A DNA stretch of 60,000 nt, from the NCBI GenBank assembly GCA_029204225.1, contig CM055108.1:24637670-24697669 (forward strand), read 5' to 3'. Position 1 is the first letter of the stretch. The number at the start of each line of letters is the position of its first letter. The stretch is from Diphasiastrum complanatum. Lineage: Eukaryota; Streptophyta; Lycopodiopsida; Lycopodiales; Lycopodiaceae. Below are positions 11,060 through 22,640 of this stretch, one piece after another. The translations under genes were made by a program, and so were the position numbers. The notes beneath the pieces were generated by a model. The model was not told the origin of the DNA. It saw nothing but the letters and a program-made list of their open reading frames with translations, and ran no database searches.

Positions 11060-11798
11060 ACTTTCCTGATTGCTGAATTTCAGATCTGATTTTTTGATTG
11101 GGTGCCCATTTTCTTTGCCGATTTTTCTCTCTTTGCTGAGGTCTTTTGTCTCTTTGCTTCAGCAACATTCAGCACAGTTTGGAGGAGGACCAACTCCCAT
11201 CAGAGCATTTTTCTTGGCGGAGCTTTAGTAGATAGTTAGCGGAAGTATTTCCGCTAAATTTGGCGGCCGACTTTTTTTTTTTTTTGGGCAGATTATTTCC
11301 GGCGCCCAAGTTCCAAATCCTTTTTCCTCTTTTTTTTAAATCTTCCATTTGATTCAGGGAGAGGATTCTCAGCCATCTTTTCAGCATTGATTGGAGGCTG
11401 TCCAGTGCCCTACTTCATCACATTTTTCAGCCATTGTTCCAGCAGAGTTTCAACCATATTTCAGTTTTGATTGGAGGCTGTCCATCGCCCTATTTCATCA
11501 CATTTTCCACAGATTTCCAGCCATGTTTTCAGCATTGATTGGAGGTTGTCCAGCGCCCACTTTCATTCTCCTTGTGGTCACATTTTCCAGCTAGCTCTTC
11601 GCACACGCTTGGAGCTCTATCGAGAGGTATCTTTGCTGGTTTTTCCTTGCTTTCCACACATTTTCTTGACATTGTTATTTCCTTTCTTGCTCTTAGTGTC
11701 GTTTGTGTACCTAAAGCGTATTTGGGGTGACGACAAAAGTCCGCTCCCTCCGATATCAAGTTTTTCTTACACTCTCTTCACTTCCTGCATTCCTGACC

Positions 11799-13556
11799 AT
11801 GGATACTTCCCCTACATTTTCTGAGCCTCGCATACCATCTTCCACTTACCTTGACGAAGTACGACATGAATTCCAAGATCATCTTAGGGAAGCCATGAGT
11901 GATGTACGCACTGATTTATGCCAGGATTTACGAGAGACGTTCACTGCTCTTTCTGCCCAGATTGCTACACTATCATTACAGTATAGTGTTTCTCCACTAT
12001 CTCCACCTGTTCCCCCACAACATACATTTCCACCACCCGAGACTCTTTCATCTTCTGGTCCTTTGCCACGAGACTTTAAGAATAAGGTCCAGCTTACTGT
12101 GTATTCTGAGTCATCCGATGAGAATGAATTCGAGAATTGGTATTCTAAGCTTGAGACCTACTTCCTTATGTTTTCTAAGACTGACATTCAGCAGATACAT
12201 TTGGCTGCTTTACATTTGGAGGGCTGTGCTGCTACTTGGTGGTGCATGTTTCGCCAGATGGCTTCACACCTTGGCCTTGCTAGTTGGACAAAGTTTATGA
12301 CAGCACTCCGCCTAGCGATGATTCATCCTCAGTGGCTTATTCGACAGCGCGACATCTTTCGTAGTTTATCTCACACTGGTGACTTGGCTGCTTATACGAC
12401 ACAATTTACAGAGCTTTCCATCTATTTCCAAATATTTCTACATTGGAGCTCATATCTCGCTACGTTGCTAGTCTACGAGGCGCACTCAGGTATGATGTTT
12501 TTTTTTTTTCCCACTCACTCTTTCTCACGCCATCTCCCTTGCTACCGCACTGCAGCACAAGTACTCTCTCATCTCTTCCTCTGTTTCCCGTCCTTCGCGT
12601 CCTTTCACACGTCCTATTTTTTTCTCTCCATCCTCTGCTAGTCCCACATCTGTCAGTTCACCTTCGTCCACTCTTCCTTCTGCCCCACGTCCTCTTTTTT
12701 CTCCTCGTCCTATTTTTGTTCGTCTCTACTCATAGCCTAAGATATCTGAGATCCATGAGAAGCGCTTATGTTTCAACTGTAAGAGTCCTGATCATATCGT
12801 CCGTAATTGTCGACAGCTTGCCACTACTACTGCCGTCTATTTCCATGATGCTGACACACCTGATGATAGTCCTGATTCTGCCATATGCTTTCATATTCTT
12901 GATGATGACTCATCTGTTGATCAGTTTGCCACACCCACTGAGCTTGTTCCTGATCCGCTTGATCTAGCTGTATGCCATGCTCAGCTTGCTTATGCTACTT
13001 GGGCCGGTAAGCTGGGTCCACGCCATATCCGTCTTCGCGTACGTATCACTGGTCGTGAGTATATTGCCCTTGTTGACACGGGTAGCACTCACTCGTTTCT
13101 CAGCAGTCATATTACTACACGCATTCGTGCTATGCAGTCACTACGCCTCATCCCCTACATGTTGAGGTTGCCAGCGCACACTCTTTTCCTAGCACGCAGA
13201 TGTATCAGCAGCTTTCATATCGGATTGGAGACTTTCTTGGTCAGGCAGATTTTCATATTATTCCACTTATACGATACGATCTTTTCTTTGGTGTTAATTG
13301 ATTTGCATCCCTTGGTGCGATTATAGTAGACCTCCAACAGCAGACATTGACATTCTCTCATGATGGTACTCAGCATATATTTTCTGGTATTGATTCTCGG
13401 CAGAACTATCAGCTTATTTTCGGGAAGCAGTTCATACAGAGCCTCCCGAAGGCCCACTGTGCGGCTATTCTTTCTGTTCAGCCAGTTCAGCCTATTGCGG
13501 ATGCACCACCTTTGCCACATGTAAGCGTTCCTAAGAGAGTTTCTACTAGAAAATGA
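11799..13556 (+). pseudogene. Ty3/gypsy gag, zinc knuckle and protease, with frame breaks
   Basis: The gag frame starts at MDTSPTFSEPRIPSS (11799) within a longer open frame (11727-12641). It contains the gag core: FKNKVQLTVYSESSDENEF, WYSKLETYFLMF, LEGCAATWW, and SLSHTGDLAAYTTQFTEL. A frameshift follows near a T run at 12500. Then 12732-12830 encodes the zinc knuckle CFNCKSPDHIVRNC (CX2CX4HX4C). The protease active site ALVDTGSTHSFLSS is at about 13065-13105. The copy ends in frame at 13556, before reverse transcriptase. It lies 750 bp downstream of its LTR and primer-binding site. Frame changes make it non-functional. Confidence 0.88.
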
Positions 13557-13592
13557 ACTTGATAGAGCCTGGGAAGCCTGAGAAAAAACAGT

Positions 13593-13750
13593 AATGGACA
13601 AATCCTTAATCCAATATATCTCGCAGTATCGAGAAGCAATTTTAAAGATTAAAAATATGGATGACTATCAGAAAGTCAAAGGATTTGTCCATGGCCTTAA
13701 AGATGAATATATAATGATCAAATTATGGCCATTTTAACAAATTTACTCCA
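13593..13750 (+). pseudogene. Short gypsy gag fragment
   Basis: The words YISQYREAILKIKNMDDYQK and VKGFVHGLKDEY resemble the end of a gypsy gag core (the '...F..GL...' stretch). It starts just after the previous element's last codon, so two different gypsy copies meet near 13560-13590. Confidence 0.6.
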
Positions 13751-14066
13751 ATACTCTATAGATTTGGAAATGTGTGTTTTACTTAAATCTAAGTCAATTT
13801 TCAACCAATCTGGTGAAAATTTAATAAAGATATACAAGTTTTTGTGAAAGTAATTCAATCCCCATTTTTTAAGGATTTATGAGAGAAAAGAATTTAGATT
13901 TTTTTTTTGAAGTCTTTTTTTTGTAATTTTTTCAATTTAAAGTTTCTACCTAAAAAAAAAAAAACTCGTCTAAAATGCTCACCCAAATGGCAACGCAATT
14001 TAGATGATTCTTTTTGTTGTTTTAATATTTTAATAATTTGTAAAAAAAACATTTGCATATGAGCCA

Positions 14067-14070
<4 letters not shown>

Positions 14071-14106
<36 letters not shown>
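14071..14106. repeat. (CA)n microsatellite
   Basis: An uninterrupted CA dinucleotide run of about 17 units. Confidence 0.95.
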
Positions 14107-14108
<2 letters not shown>

Positions 14109-14629
14109 ACGTTCGAGAAGGCGAGCATTACGGCACTCCCTTTCCCTTGTGCAAGCCATTCTCTTCGCGTGACCACTTTTCTTACTTCTCTATGTTCTTC
14201 TTCCCGTGACGTCAGGCGCCCACGTGTCCAGGCCCATTGCCTATGCTCACAAAGAGAATTTATTTTAATTTTTTATGACCCTGGTTTTTTTGATGAGCAC
14301 TCAAATGTTTCGAAAAGATGACCATAAAAAAAACTTGCCATTAATTTTTGAATTTTTTTCACGATGTTTTTTTCTTTTTGGGCACAACAATGTTCTACGG
14401 AATGAAAAACTTCATACAATTTAATTTGTAAATTATTATCAAAAAACACCCATTCAAAGTTAGTTGTATTTTTAGTTTCTCTTACCATTTGTTAAACCTC
14501 TATAGTTTTTCTATTTGATTTTGATTGTTGTAAAAACAAAAAGTGATCTAAACGTCGAGATGGACACTAAGCAATATCAGAATTTGGATTTTTTTGTTAT
14601 AATTTGTGCATTTATAAACAAATGTCTAT

Positions 14630-15540
14630 GTAATGATGGATAGGTTTACAAAGTATGCACTTTTCTTACCTTATAAAAGTACTGACAGTGCAACTCAAAT
14701 AGCGCAATTATTTTTGGAAAACATTTTCAAATTACATGGAATACCAAAGGAAATAGTGAGTGGCAAAAATGACAAATTTATTTGCAATTTTTGGAAGGTT
14801 TTAATTGACAAGTTGGGTACTAAATTGCGCTTAAGTACATCATTTCATCCAAAAATTGCGGACAAACGAAAGGGATAAACCAGTGGTTGGAATGCTATCT
14901 GCAACATTTTGTTTCAAATCATTAGACAAAGTGAATACAGGAGTTGTGCTTAGCTGAATTCTATTATAACATAACTCCACACATGTCGATTAGTATTACA
15001 CTCTTCTTTGCATTATATGGCCATGATCTATTACAATCTATCATTCTGAATTTGTCAGAGCTTGTAGTTTCAGCAGTTGTGGATCAAATTCAATACGTGA
15101 TTGATATTTTAAAAGCTAATTGGGGGCGAGAGCATATCAAAGCAGCACAGATACGACCATTACATCGAGCAAAAAATGATTTTTTGTATTTTCGTTGAAT
15201 AAGATTTTATGTATTTAAGATTACAACCTTATAGATAGAGTAAATTTTGAAAAAGATTAAAGAGTTGAATTATGAATTAGATTTACCACCAACAATCTGT
15301 ATGCATCGAGTGTTCTATGTCTGTCTTTTGATAAAAAGTTTGGGAGAACACTTACTTGCAACTGCTACTCTACCACCTTTGGATCATGAAAATAATATGG
15401 TTTTAGAACTAGTTACAATTGTTGGATATCGGGATAAAGTATTGCAAAACAACAAAATAATCAAAAAATATTTGATTCCTTGGAAAAACCTTTGATGAAG
15501 ACAATACTTGGGTAAATAACTCATTTATTAAACAATGGTC
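14630..15540 (+). pseudogene. Ty3/gypsy integrase and chromodomain-like end, decayed
   Basis: Frame 14633-14878 contains MDRFTKYALFLPYKSTDSA, LFLENIFKLHGIPKEIVS and LSTSFHPKIADKRKG, the integrase core. The usual Ser-Asp after the second catalytic position reads SGKND, and the DGQTE glutamate motif is degraded to IADKRK. The frame resumes at 14944 (LAEFYYNITPHMSISITLF, ALYGH). At 15247-15495 come the C-terminal words MHRVFYVCLL and VLQNNKIIKKYLIPWKNL, typical of the region ending in a chromodomain. The stops show that it is dead. Confidence 0.82.
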
Positions 15541-15822
15541 ACGATTATTACCATGAAGTTGTTGGACATGACATTCTCAATCAAGAGTGGAACATTCAAA
15601 TTTTCAAAGCAAATGTCTTTATTTTTTAAGAAAAAATGTTTAAGTTGGAAAAGTGTCGTGTAATTTTAGTACATCAATGAGCTATTAGACTTAAGAATAA
15701 GGCGGTTCTCTCTTTAAGCCCTCCAAAATACCTAAATAAAGATAATAGGCCAACAAGAGGCCCAAACCACTTAATAATGCTTAACAATGGCTAACTATAC
15801 TTCAAGATAGTTATGTTTAATT

Positions 15823-16160
15823 ATGTTTGAGCATTATTTATAAGTAAGCAAGAGACATCACTCTTAACATCTTTTGGCTCATTTGCAAAGGAGATAACTA
15901 AGCTTTCTCTATGTGAATGTGAGCCTTGAGATTTCTACTTGCTAGGTTTCATGTGCCCAATTCACATGAATAAATGCCTTTGGAATTTCTAATGTTTGAC
16001 CATTATCTACAAGGAGACAAGAGACACCTCTCTTAGCATCTTTTGGCTCATTTGCCAAGGATAGAACTAAGTTTACTCTATGTGAATGTGAGCCTTGGAA
16101 TTTCTATTTCCTAGGTCTCATGTGTCCAATCCCCATGAATCAATGCCCTTTCTAATCTTT
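15823..16160. repeat. Tandem duplication, period about 169 bp
   Basis: Two adjacent copies share CATCTTTTGGCTCATTTGC, CTATGTGAATGTGAGCCTTG and CTAGGT-TCATGTG-CCAAT. The surroundings (15540-15820) hold nothing recognisable. Confidence 0.8.
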
Positions 16161-17100
16161 TGTAATCATTTGCTCATTTCTAATGTGATTTTAGGAGATC
16201 CTTATGACGTTTGTTTTTTTTTATAGATATGCTATCTTGAAAGTTTTGCATTTCTCTTGCTTCTAGCTTTAATTCTATTATTATTGCTATTTGTTTGGAT
16301 TTGGCACGTGACATTCTCATATAAACTTTGAGAAAATTGTAAGAATAGTTATGCTTTATTTCATTAATATATTTGAAATTTAAGTATTTTCGGATATTTT
16401 GAAAGCTAAAAAAACTTGGTTGATCCAAATAGACAAATTTACAACATCAAAATTTCATCAAAGGCGTCTAGTTGACATTGCTATACCAAACACAATATTG
16501 GACAAGTTTGTGCTTGTTGAACTCGGTACATGATGTTTCAACTTTTGGTATAGAAGCATCAAGGCAAGTTGTGGGAAAAAAAATGAGACAGGTCGGGAAA
16601 GACTTACCAAAAGCCTATTTGTAAGAGAAGCGCCTTTTGCCTTTGAAATGAAAGCACAAGGCAAAAAGTGTGTTCTTCACTAGAGTCAATAGAATATGAC
16701 ATGTCCACAACCACAAACAAGATTTAAAAACTGTATGTCAATGCCTAGCAATCACATTTTCAAAAGCTTCATTTATTGAGAGCACTTCTGAAAAAATCTT
16801 GATTCATCTCATCAATATTACAAAAGGAACTCAACAAAGCATAAAGCATATCTTCTTCCATTACTTTGTTGGTACATTCGGTCTACTATCAAATTCAAAG
16901 TGATCTAAAAACAAAAGACCAATAGTAGTTTCCAATCTCTCAAAGATTGAATATCATAATTTGACAATAAACTTGAAATCATGATCACCAACAATACCAT
17001 TCAACAATCCAAACATATCTATTTGTGAAATTAGAATATATCCAATCTCACAAATTTAAATTGAGAAGTCAATGATGTCATAAGGTAAAGCTTAGAAACA
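16160..17100. other. AT-rich spacer, no recognised gene
   Basis: Only short frames without family resemblance are present. The stretch may be decayed retroelement sequence. Confidence 0.4.
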
Positions 17101-17103
17101 ATA

Positions 17104-17465
17104 TACAAGCAACAAAAAATAGTCAAAAGGATTTAAATCCAAAAATTATAATATAGGATTCAATAAACAAAAAATCTTAAACATCATTGTTTATGTCAAA
17201 AAAAAAAGACCCAAGCATGAGTTGCTAACTAGGTTTTGAAAAAATCCCAATTCTCTGGCTCAACAATTGTCGAATTAACTTGGCTACAAGCAACAAAAAA
17301 AGTCAAAGGATCTAAATCAAAAAAATAATATAGGATTCAATAAACAAATAATCTTAGCCAAACATCATTGTTTATGTCTCACCAATACTCAAGCATAAGT
17401 TGCTAACTGGATTATGAAAAAATCCCGATTCTCTTGGGTAGACCCAATGTTGACTAAGAAGAAAA
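17104..17465. repeat. Tandem duplication, period about 181 bp
   Basis: TACAAGCAACAAAAAA recurs at 17104 and 17285. Each is followed by GGATTCAATAAACAAA, CATCATTGTTTATGTC, and CAAGCAT(A/G)AGTTGCTAACT. The copies are diverged. Confidence 0.8.
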
Positions 17466-17589
17466 TAAAAATAATAATAATGATAATAATTCAAACAAAA
17501 TAAAACAAGGACCATAATATGTAGACAAGTTACCGAGACAAAAACAAAATACAAAATACGACTCTTTAAGCTCTAATCTGACTCAAAGT

Positions 17590-17993
17590 ATTAACTACAC
17601 AGTTTGATGCACCTCTATGATAATGTCAAACTCAAACTCTCGAATGATTTTTGACCATCTGACCTTGTGACCTCTTAAGCCTACAACATCACATATACTT
17701 AAGGGACTGATAATCCATCATGACAATAAATCTAAATCCATACAAATAATGGTGCCAAAACTTTAGCGCATATATAATATCGCAAAGTGCTCCTTCTCAT
17801 AAGTAGAATATCTACTTTGATCATGGTCCAACTTTTTGCTCTCAAAAACTATTGGTTTACTATCATGGTAAAGGATTGCCTCTACAACATAATCACTAAC
17901 ATCCGTCTCAACAAGATACATCTTGTTCAAATTGACTATGTGTAATATAGATGTACTAGAAGCACAATATTTTGAAGTTTCAAAAACTTTCAT
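17590..17993 (-). pseudogene. Ty3/gypsy RNase H fragment
   Basis: The minus-strand frame 17993-17763 contains YLVETDVSDYVVEAILYHD, PIVFESKKLDHDQSRYSTYE and KEHFAILY. These correspond to the gypsy RNase H start (catalytic Asp in ETDVSDY) and its conserved 'SKKL...Y...EKE..A' stretch. The continuation (17760-17600) reads in broken frames as the following YGFRFIVMMDYQSLKY-like region. No reverse transcriptase lies upstream. Confidence 0.85.
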
Positions 17994-18249
17994 TCAATTC
18001 ATCGATCCAATTGACCAGTGGGCTGAATTTATTACAATTGCATTTAGCAATCCTTTTGATTCTCTTAAGAGGATTTGTTAGGGACAATGCATAAAGGCAT
18101 AGTCCTTAATAAATTTATAAAACCCAAAAAAAAAAAAAAAATTCCTATGTCTCACATGTGATGAGTCCAAGAATACCTCAAGATTACTTTCCCTCAAGAA
18201 TCAAGTTCTTCAATGCTTCCAAGGGAAGAGTGAGAGTGGACATCAATTT

Positions 18250-19530
18250 GTTTTAGGAGTGAAAGAGTTGAACAAAGAGCTTGCCTATGTTGGTGAACCT
18301 ATTAAAGAGAGTGAGCTTGTGCAAATAGTTTTGAATGGCTTATGTAGTGATTTTACTAACCTTGTGCAAAGCTATGCCATCATGGGAAACTTGCCTACAC
18401 TTGAAGACCTTCAAAGTGTGTTGATGGCCGAGGAGAGTAGGAAGGCTCACATCAAATCAAGGATGGAGAGGCTCTCCATCAATGATGGTGATAACAAAGC
18501 CTTGTTTTTTAAGAGCAAAGGCAAAGCAAAGAGCAAGACAGGAGCATTAAAAAAGGAGCAAGCAAATTATGGAGATCAAGGAGGATCTACATCATCATCA
18601 TCACAAGTCGGACAAATCAAAGATCAAGTGCTACTATTGTAGCAAGATGGGGCACTATGCCTCGAAATGCTTCAAGAGAAAGCAAGATCAAAGTCAAACA
18701 TTGGACAAGAGGAGGAACAGAGTTCTCATGAGGACTCACTCATGATATCAACCTTTTCATCAAATGTCAAAGGTGAAGATCCTTGGTGGATAGATAGTGG
18801 GGCTAGCTCCCACATATCAAGTAAAAGGGAGTATTTTTCTCAACTCACACCTTATGTAGGACCTATAAAGTCCATTTTTATGATCATGAATGTAAAGTTG
18901 AAGGTATGGGATCCATTCCCTTATGCTTAGGATCTTCCAAGAAGACTAAAACAGATGGTGTTCTCTTCATTCCTAGCATCACTAAGAGCTTACTTAGTGT
19001 AGGCCAATTGCTTGACAATGGTTTCTTTGTGGAGTTCTCTACTAATGTATGCGACATCAAGAAGAATGGAAAGATCATAGCAAGATGAAGAAGGTTTGGG
19101 AGGTTGTTTAAGCTTGATGCTTTTGTTGATCCTAACCAATTTGTGATGGTAGCCAAGGAGGACAAAATGACCACAAATGATTTGTGGCACAAGAGGCTTG
19201 GTCACATCAACACCAAATTTATGGAAGTCATGTGCAAGTAGAAGCTTGCTCTAGACCTTCCAAGATCCATGTCAAAGGAGGAAAAGGTGTGTAAAGCATG
19301 TGCTTTGGCTAAAGCACATAGGTTAACCTTTCTCACTAAGACTACTCACCCTCTTAAGTTGATCCATTTGGATGTTCATTTTGCAAGCACAAGGACGAAT
19401 GGTAGAGCCACAATGTTTATAAGATTTAATCATGAATCCTCTAAGAATCATATTAAAAAATATATGGTTGAGATCAAGGAGGAGCTTGATCAAGAGGAGG
19501 AGAAAAATTCGAGAGCTTTCAACTAGTCCA
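18250..19530 (+). pseudogene. Copia gag, zinc knuckle, protease and integrase start, with frame breaks
   Basis: Gag words LNKELAYVGEPIKESELVQI and VLNGLCSDFTNLVQSY (18259-18420) are followed by the zinc knuckle CYYCSKMGHYASKC (about 18630-18675). The protease active site WWIDSGASSHISSKREYF is at 18781-18840, and NDLWHKRLGHINTKF (19177-19222) is the gag-pre-integrase motif. CKACALAKAHRLTF and LKLIHLDV follow (19290-19380), the integrase entry. The copy then diverges, so the catalytic core is lost. At least four frame changes or stops (18640, 18930, 19088, 19240) show that it is a pseudogene. Confidence 0.88.
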
Positions 19531-19539
19531 AGGAGAGCC

Positions 19540-20400
19540 ACAAGAGCAAAGATAGAGCTATCAATGCTCATTTTTGTGGACAAGGAAAGGCAAGTTCGAG
19601 AGGGGGGTTACATTTTGTACTTCATTTGCTAAGTTTTGTAATGAATCACTTTGAATTCTAAAGTATGAGATGAAAAGTGGTTGTCATATTTACTTACTCT
19701 TGAATGTGCTAGAAGTAAGCATGATATTTTCATTCATAAGTTGAAAGATTTTGACTTCATTTTCAAAGAAACATATCGTGAACCTTGTATGACAATAAGT
19801 GAATCATCCTTGAAGGACACTTATCTCCATGCAAAGGTATTTGGCCTCATTAGTTTCAAGTTTAACAAGTATGTAATGCAATTTGCTAGTGGTAAGCAAT
19901 TGTGGACTCTAGTTAATTTGGCATAAATGATTTTTGTGATTGTTTTGTTGACTTGAAAAATTATCACATTAAGAAGGAGAACATTCGGGTTTTAAGACTT
20001 GAAAACAAAATCCTTGAGAGTCAAAGCCATGGTTTGGATCCATGTTTCCATCATCAACACCAAGAGGGAGTGATCATGATGAAGGAAAAAGACATCAAGG
20101 AGGAACTCGAGAAGGAGCACTTGTCTCAAGGCAAAAGAGACCCGAATCTACATCAATATGAAGGTTTGGGTGAAGAGAAAGGAGCAGCAAGAAAGTTTAT
20201 CCATATCTCCCTTTACTCATCTTAATTTGTGTTTGATAAAAAAACATGTCATGTATTTGACAATGTCCTTTGATGATGCTAGTATGATCCTATATCCTTA
20301 TGATGATGAAATAGTGACCATTACTACTTTGATTGGAGTTTCAAAAATGTATTCAAAGGCCTCATCTTGTGATCCATTCACTCTTGAATTTCCAAGGAGT
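19540..20400. other. Junk between copia and gypsy pieces
   Basis: Short open frames (for example 19681-19926 and 19953-20225) are present but match no family I recognise. GATGAT/GAAGGA-rich words suggest decayed retroelement coding sequence. Confidence 0.4.
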
Positions 20401-20878
20401 GAAGACTTTCATTGGAAGGGCTAAACACTATACCGATCTTAAGAGACCTCCAAGAGATTTTAAAGTTGATGATTGGGTATATCTTAGGATTTCAAAAGAC
20501 TCTAAGACATTTCGTACAAGGAAGCATTATAAATTGTCTACCCGTTTTTGTGGGCCGTTTAGGATTGTACGAATAACTGGTTCTTTGGTGTATGAACTCG
20601 ACCTTCAAGGAAAATCAGTTGCACACCCATTATTTCATGTAAGTCATTTGAAACTAGCTTTGCATGAAGGTGATATAGTTGGATTGGATGAGGATTTATT
20701 CCATTTGGAAGATTTGTCGCTTAGTGTACCTTTGGAACCTGAGAAAGTGCTCAGAACCAGAGATAAACAATTGAGAAATCGTGCTATCTTAATTCGATGG
20801 AAAGGTCGTACTGAGGATGATAATTCGTGGGAGAGAGTTGATGGCATAAAGAAGAATTTTAGTAAGTTCAGTTTCTGA
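20400..20878 (+). pseudogene. Ty3/gypsy integrase C-terminus with chromodomain
   Basis: The frame reads AKHYTDLKRPPRDFKVDDWV, KLSTRFCGPFRIVRITGS, YELDLQGKSVAHPLFHVSHL and then VLRTRDKQLRNRAILIRWKG, DDNSWERVDGIKKNF. This is the gypsy integrase C-terminal barrel followed by a chromodomain-type end (the RWKG...D.SWE.. motif), placing it in the chromovirus/Tat-like gypsy group. The frame is open for at least 150 codons and stops at 20876-20878, just before a polypurine tract and LTR. The upstream integrase core is missing. Confidence 0.9.
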
Positions 20879-20893
20879 GAACAGGAACAGTTC

Positions 20894-20906
20894 AAGGGGG
20901 GAAGAA
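20894..20906 (+). other. Polypurine tract
   Basis: AAGGGGGGAAGAA lies directly before TGTTATGTCC, the usual position of the plus-strand primer ahead of a 3' LTR. Confidence 0.85.
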
Positions 20907-21575
20907 TGTTATGTCCATGACCAGTACATATGATTAAGTATACTCCTAGTGTTGGATACACGATTCTCCAGTGAAACAATTTGCTAGTTATGCCACGTCA
21001 TACTAGACGTGACCCAAAAGTAACTAATATTTTTGTGAGGCCCATAACACATCAAATGGAGTTAGTACAAGGTTTGGGACAATATATGCATGTGTAGAGT
21101 TATCAACAGCAATCTATGAATAGATGATCCATGCATAGAGACTCTATTCTAGATGAATCTATGTATAGGGGAGTTGGGACCTTGCATTATCACATGCACA
21201 AGGTGTTTTAGGCTCTACTTAAGGAAGCCAAACTCGTCCTACTACTTCACCTTGTGGTTGATTCATTGCCAGACTCTCACTCTACTTTCATGCTTCCTAT
21301 TCCTTGGCTTGGGGGTGAAGCTTCTAGAGTTAATTGGTTGCTTCTACTTGGTTGTGGTTTCTCCATAGTGTGTCTTCCATTGTGTTTGTCTTGTAAGCAA
21401 GATCTTTTACTCCTACTCACCTATTATTATCTTCTAAGGACTTCTATACATTTGCATATATTCACTCTTCCATGAGTTACTTGAGTAGTCTGCATAAATG
21501 CATTGTTATTCGAGACAATCTATAGTGTTACCAGCATATTATAATAGTCTACATAGATATACAAGATTCACAATA
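20907..21575 (+). repeat. 3' LTR of the chromodomain gypsy element (right end uncertain)
   Basis: It starts with TGTTATGTCCATGACC after the polypurine tract and the integrase stop codon. The right boundary is not marked by a clear inverted end or target duplication; I place it near ...AAGATTCACA at about 21575. The termini are of the canonical TG type, unlike the AGTTA families elsewhere in the window. Confidence 0.6.
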
Positions 21576-22130
21576 GGCTGAACAATGTTTGTTCAAAGTA
21601 TTTTTGATCTTCACCCCATAGGTCAAATAGACCTTGGATCATAGGTCCAGGCTCAAACATTTAAAAAATGTTCAAGAAAATTTGATTCGAGGATGTTCGA
21701 ACATGAGCTCACAATGTGATGTTTGAATGGAGATTCAAAGGCATGTGAACAAGTTTGATTCGAAGAACTATGAAGTCAAAAAATATCCACTTGGTGTCAG
21801 GAGGATTAACAAGATTCTAGGTCCTACATTCTTCACTAGTGAACTATGTTCAACCTCCATGGCTTTGTGCGAATTATCGCATCTAGATTTGACGAGGCTT
21901 TTGCAACTATGGTAGATTCATCATAAATCATGAATGCTTGTGAAATGAATCATTAAGGCTCATATCTTATTTGAGTAGATCTTTGAATTTTTTTTTTTTG
22001 TTGTGTAGGTGACTACTCTTGTTGCATGACAAAGATATTTGCGACTGGTGGTGTTGCATTTGCAAGTTGAGACCCACCAGAAGTGATTAGAGCTCTTGGA
22101 ACAAATTCTTGCATTGAATGTTTTTGCTTG
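21576..22130. other. Spacer with no recognised feature
   Basis: No coding or structural signal was recognised. Confidence 0.4.
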
Positions 22131-22139
22131 AAATCATAG

Positions 22140-22640
22140 AATTTGTCTTCTAAGAGACTCTGTCTCGATTGATTGAGACTTGTCCTGAAGCCATATCATA
22201 GATTCTATAGGCCTTACAATATGAAGATTAGCCAATAAAAATTATCTTGTAGCTAACAAGATCAAGTTTTCTTCTTAGATCAGAAGGAATTTGTACATAA
22301 CATAGATATTCAGAAATTTGAAGATGCTTCAGGCTTGGTTTGTACCCATAATAAGCTTCGAAAGGAGTCTTGGAGTTGACAACTTTGGTACTTGAATAAT
22401 TCTATAGATAACAAGCAATAGAAATAGCTTCAGACCAAAATTTTTGGGTAGTGAGCATTTGAAACCGTTCTTCTTGCTGCATCCAATAATGTCCAATTCT
22501 TCCTTTAGGCTATTACATTCTGTTGTGGCATTTAACTAGTGGTGAATTTGCACGATAGTATCTTAACTGACGTTGATGAATTTTTTATTGTCGAAATATG
22601 ATCATACAACAATGATGTCGTTACTAGATCATGTAGAGGA
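22140..22640 (-). pseudogene. Copia integrase C-terminal fragment
   Basis: Reading the minus strand through several frame breaks gives EAISIACYLI, VVNSKTPFEAYYGYKPSLKH, YVMYKFLLI-like and RRKLDLVSYKIIFIG. This is the familiar end of copia integrase ('W.EA...A.Y..NR.P......TP.E...G.KP...HL..FG...Y......R.K.D......IF.GY'). There is no intact frame. Confidence 0.8.
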
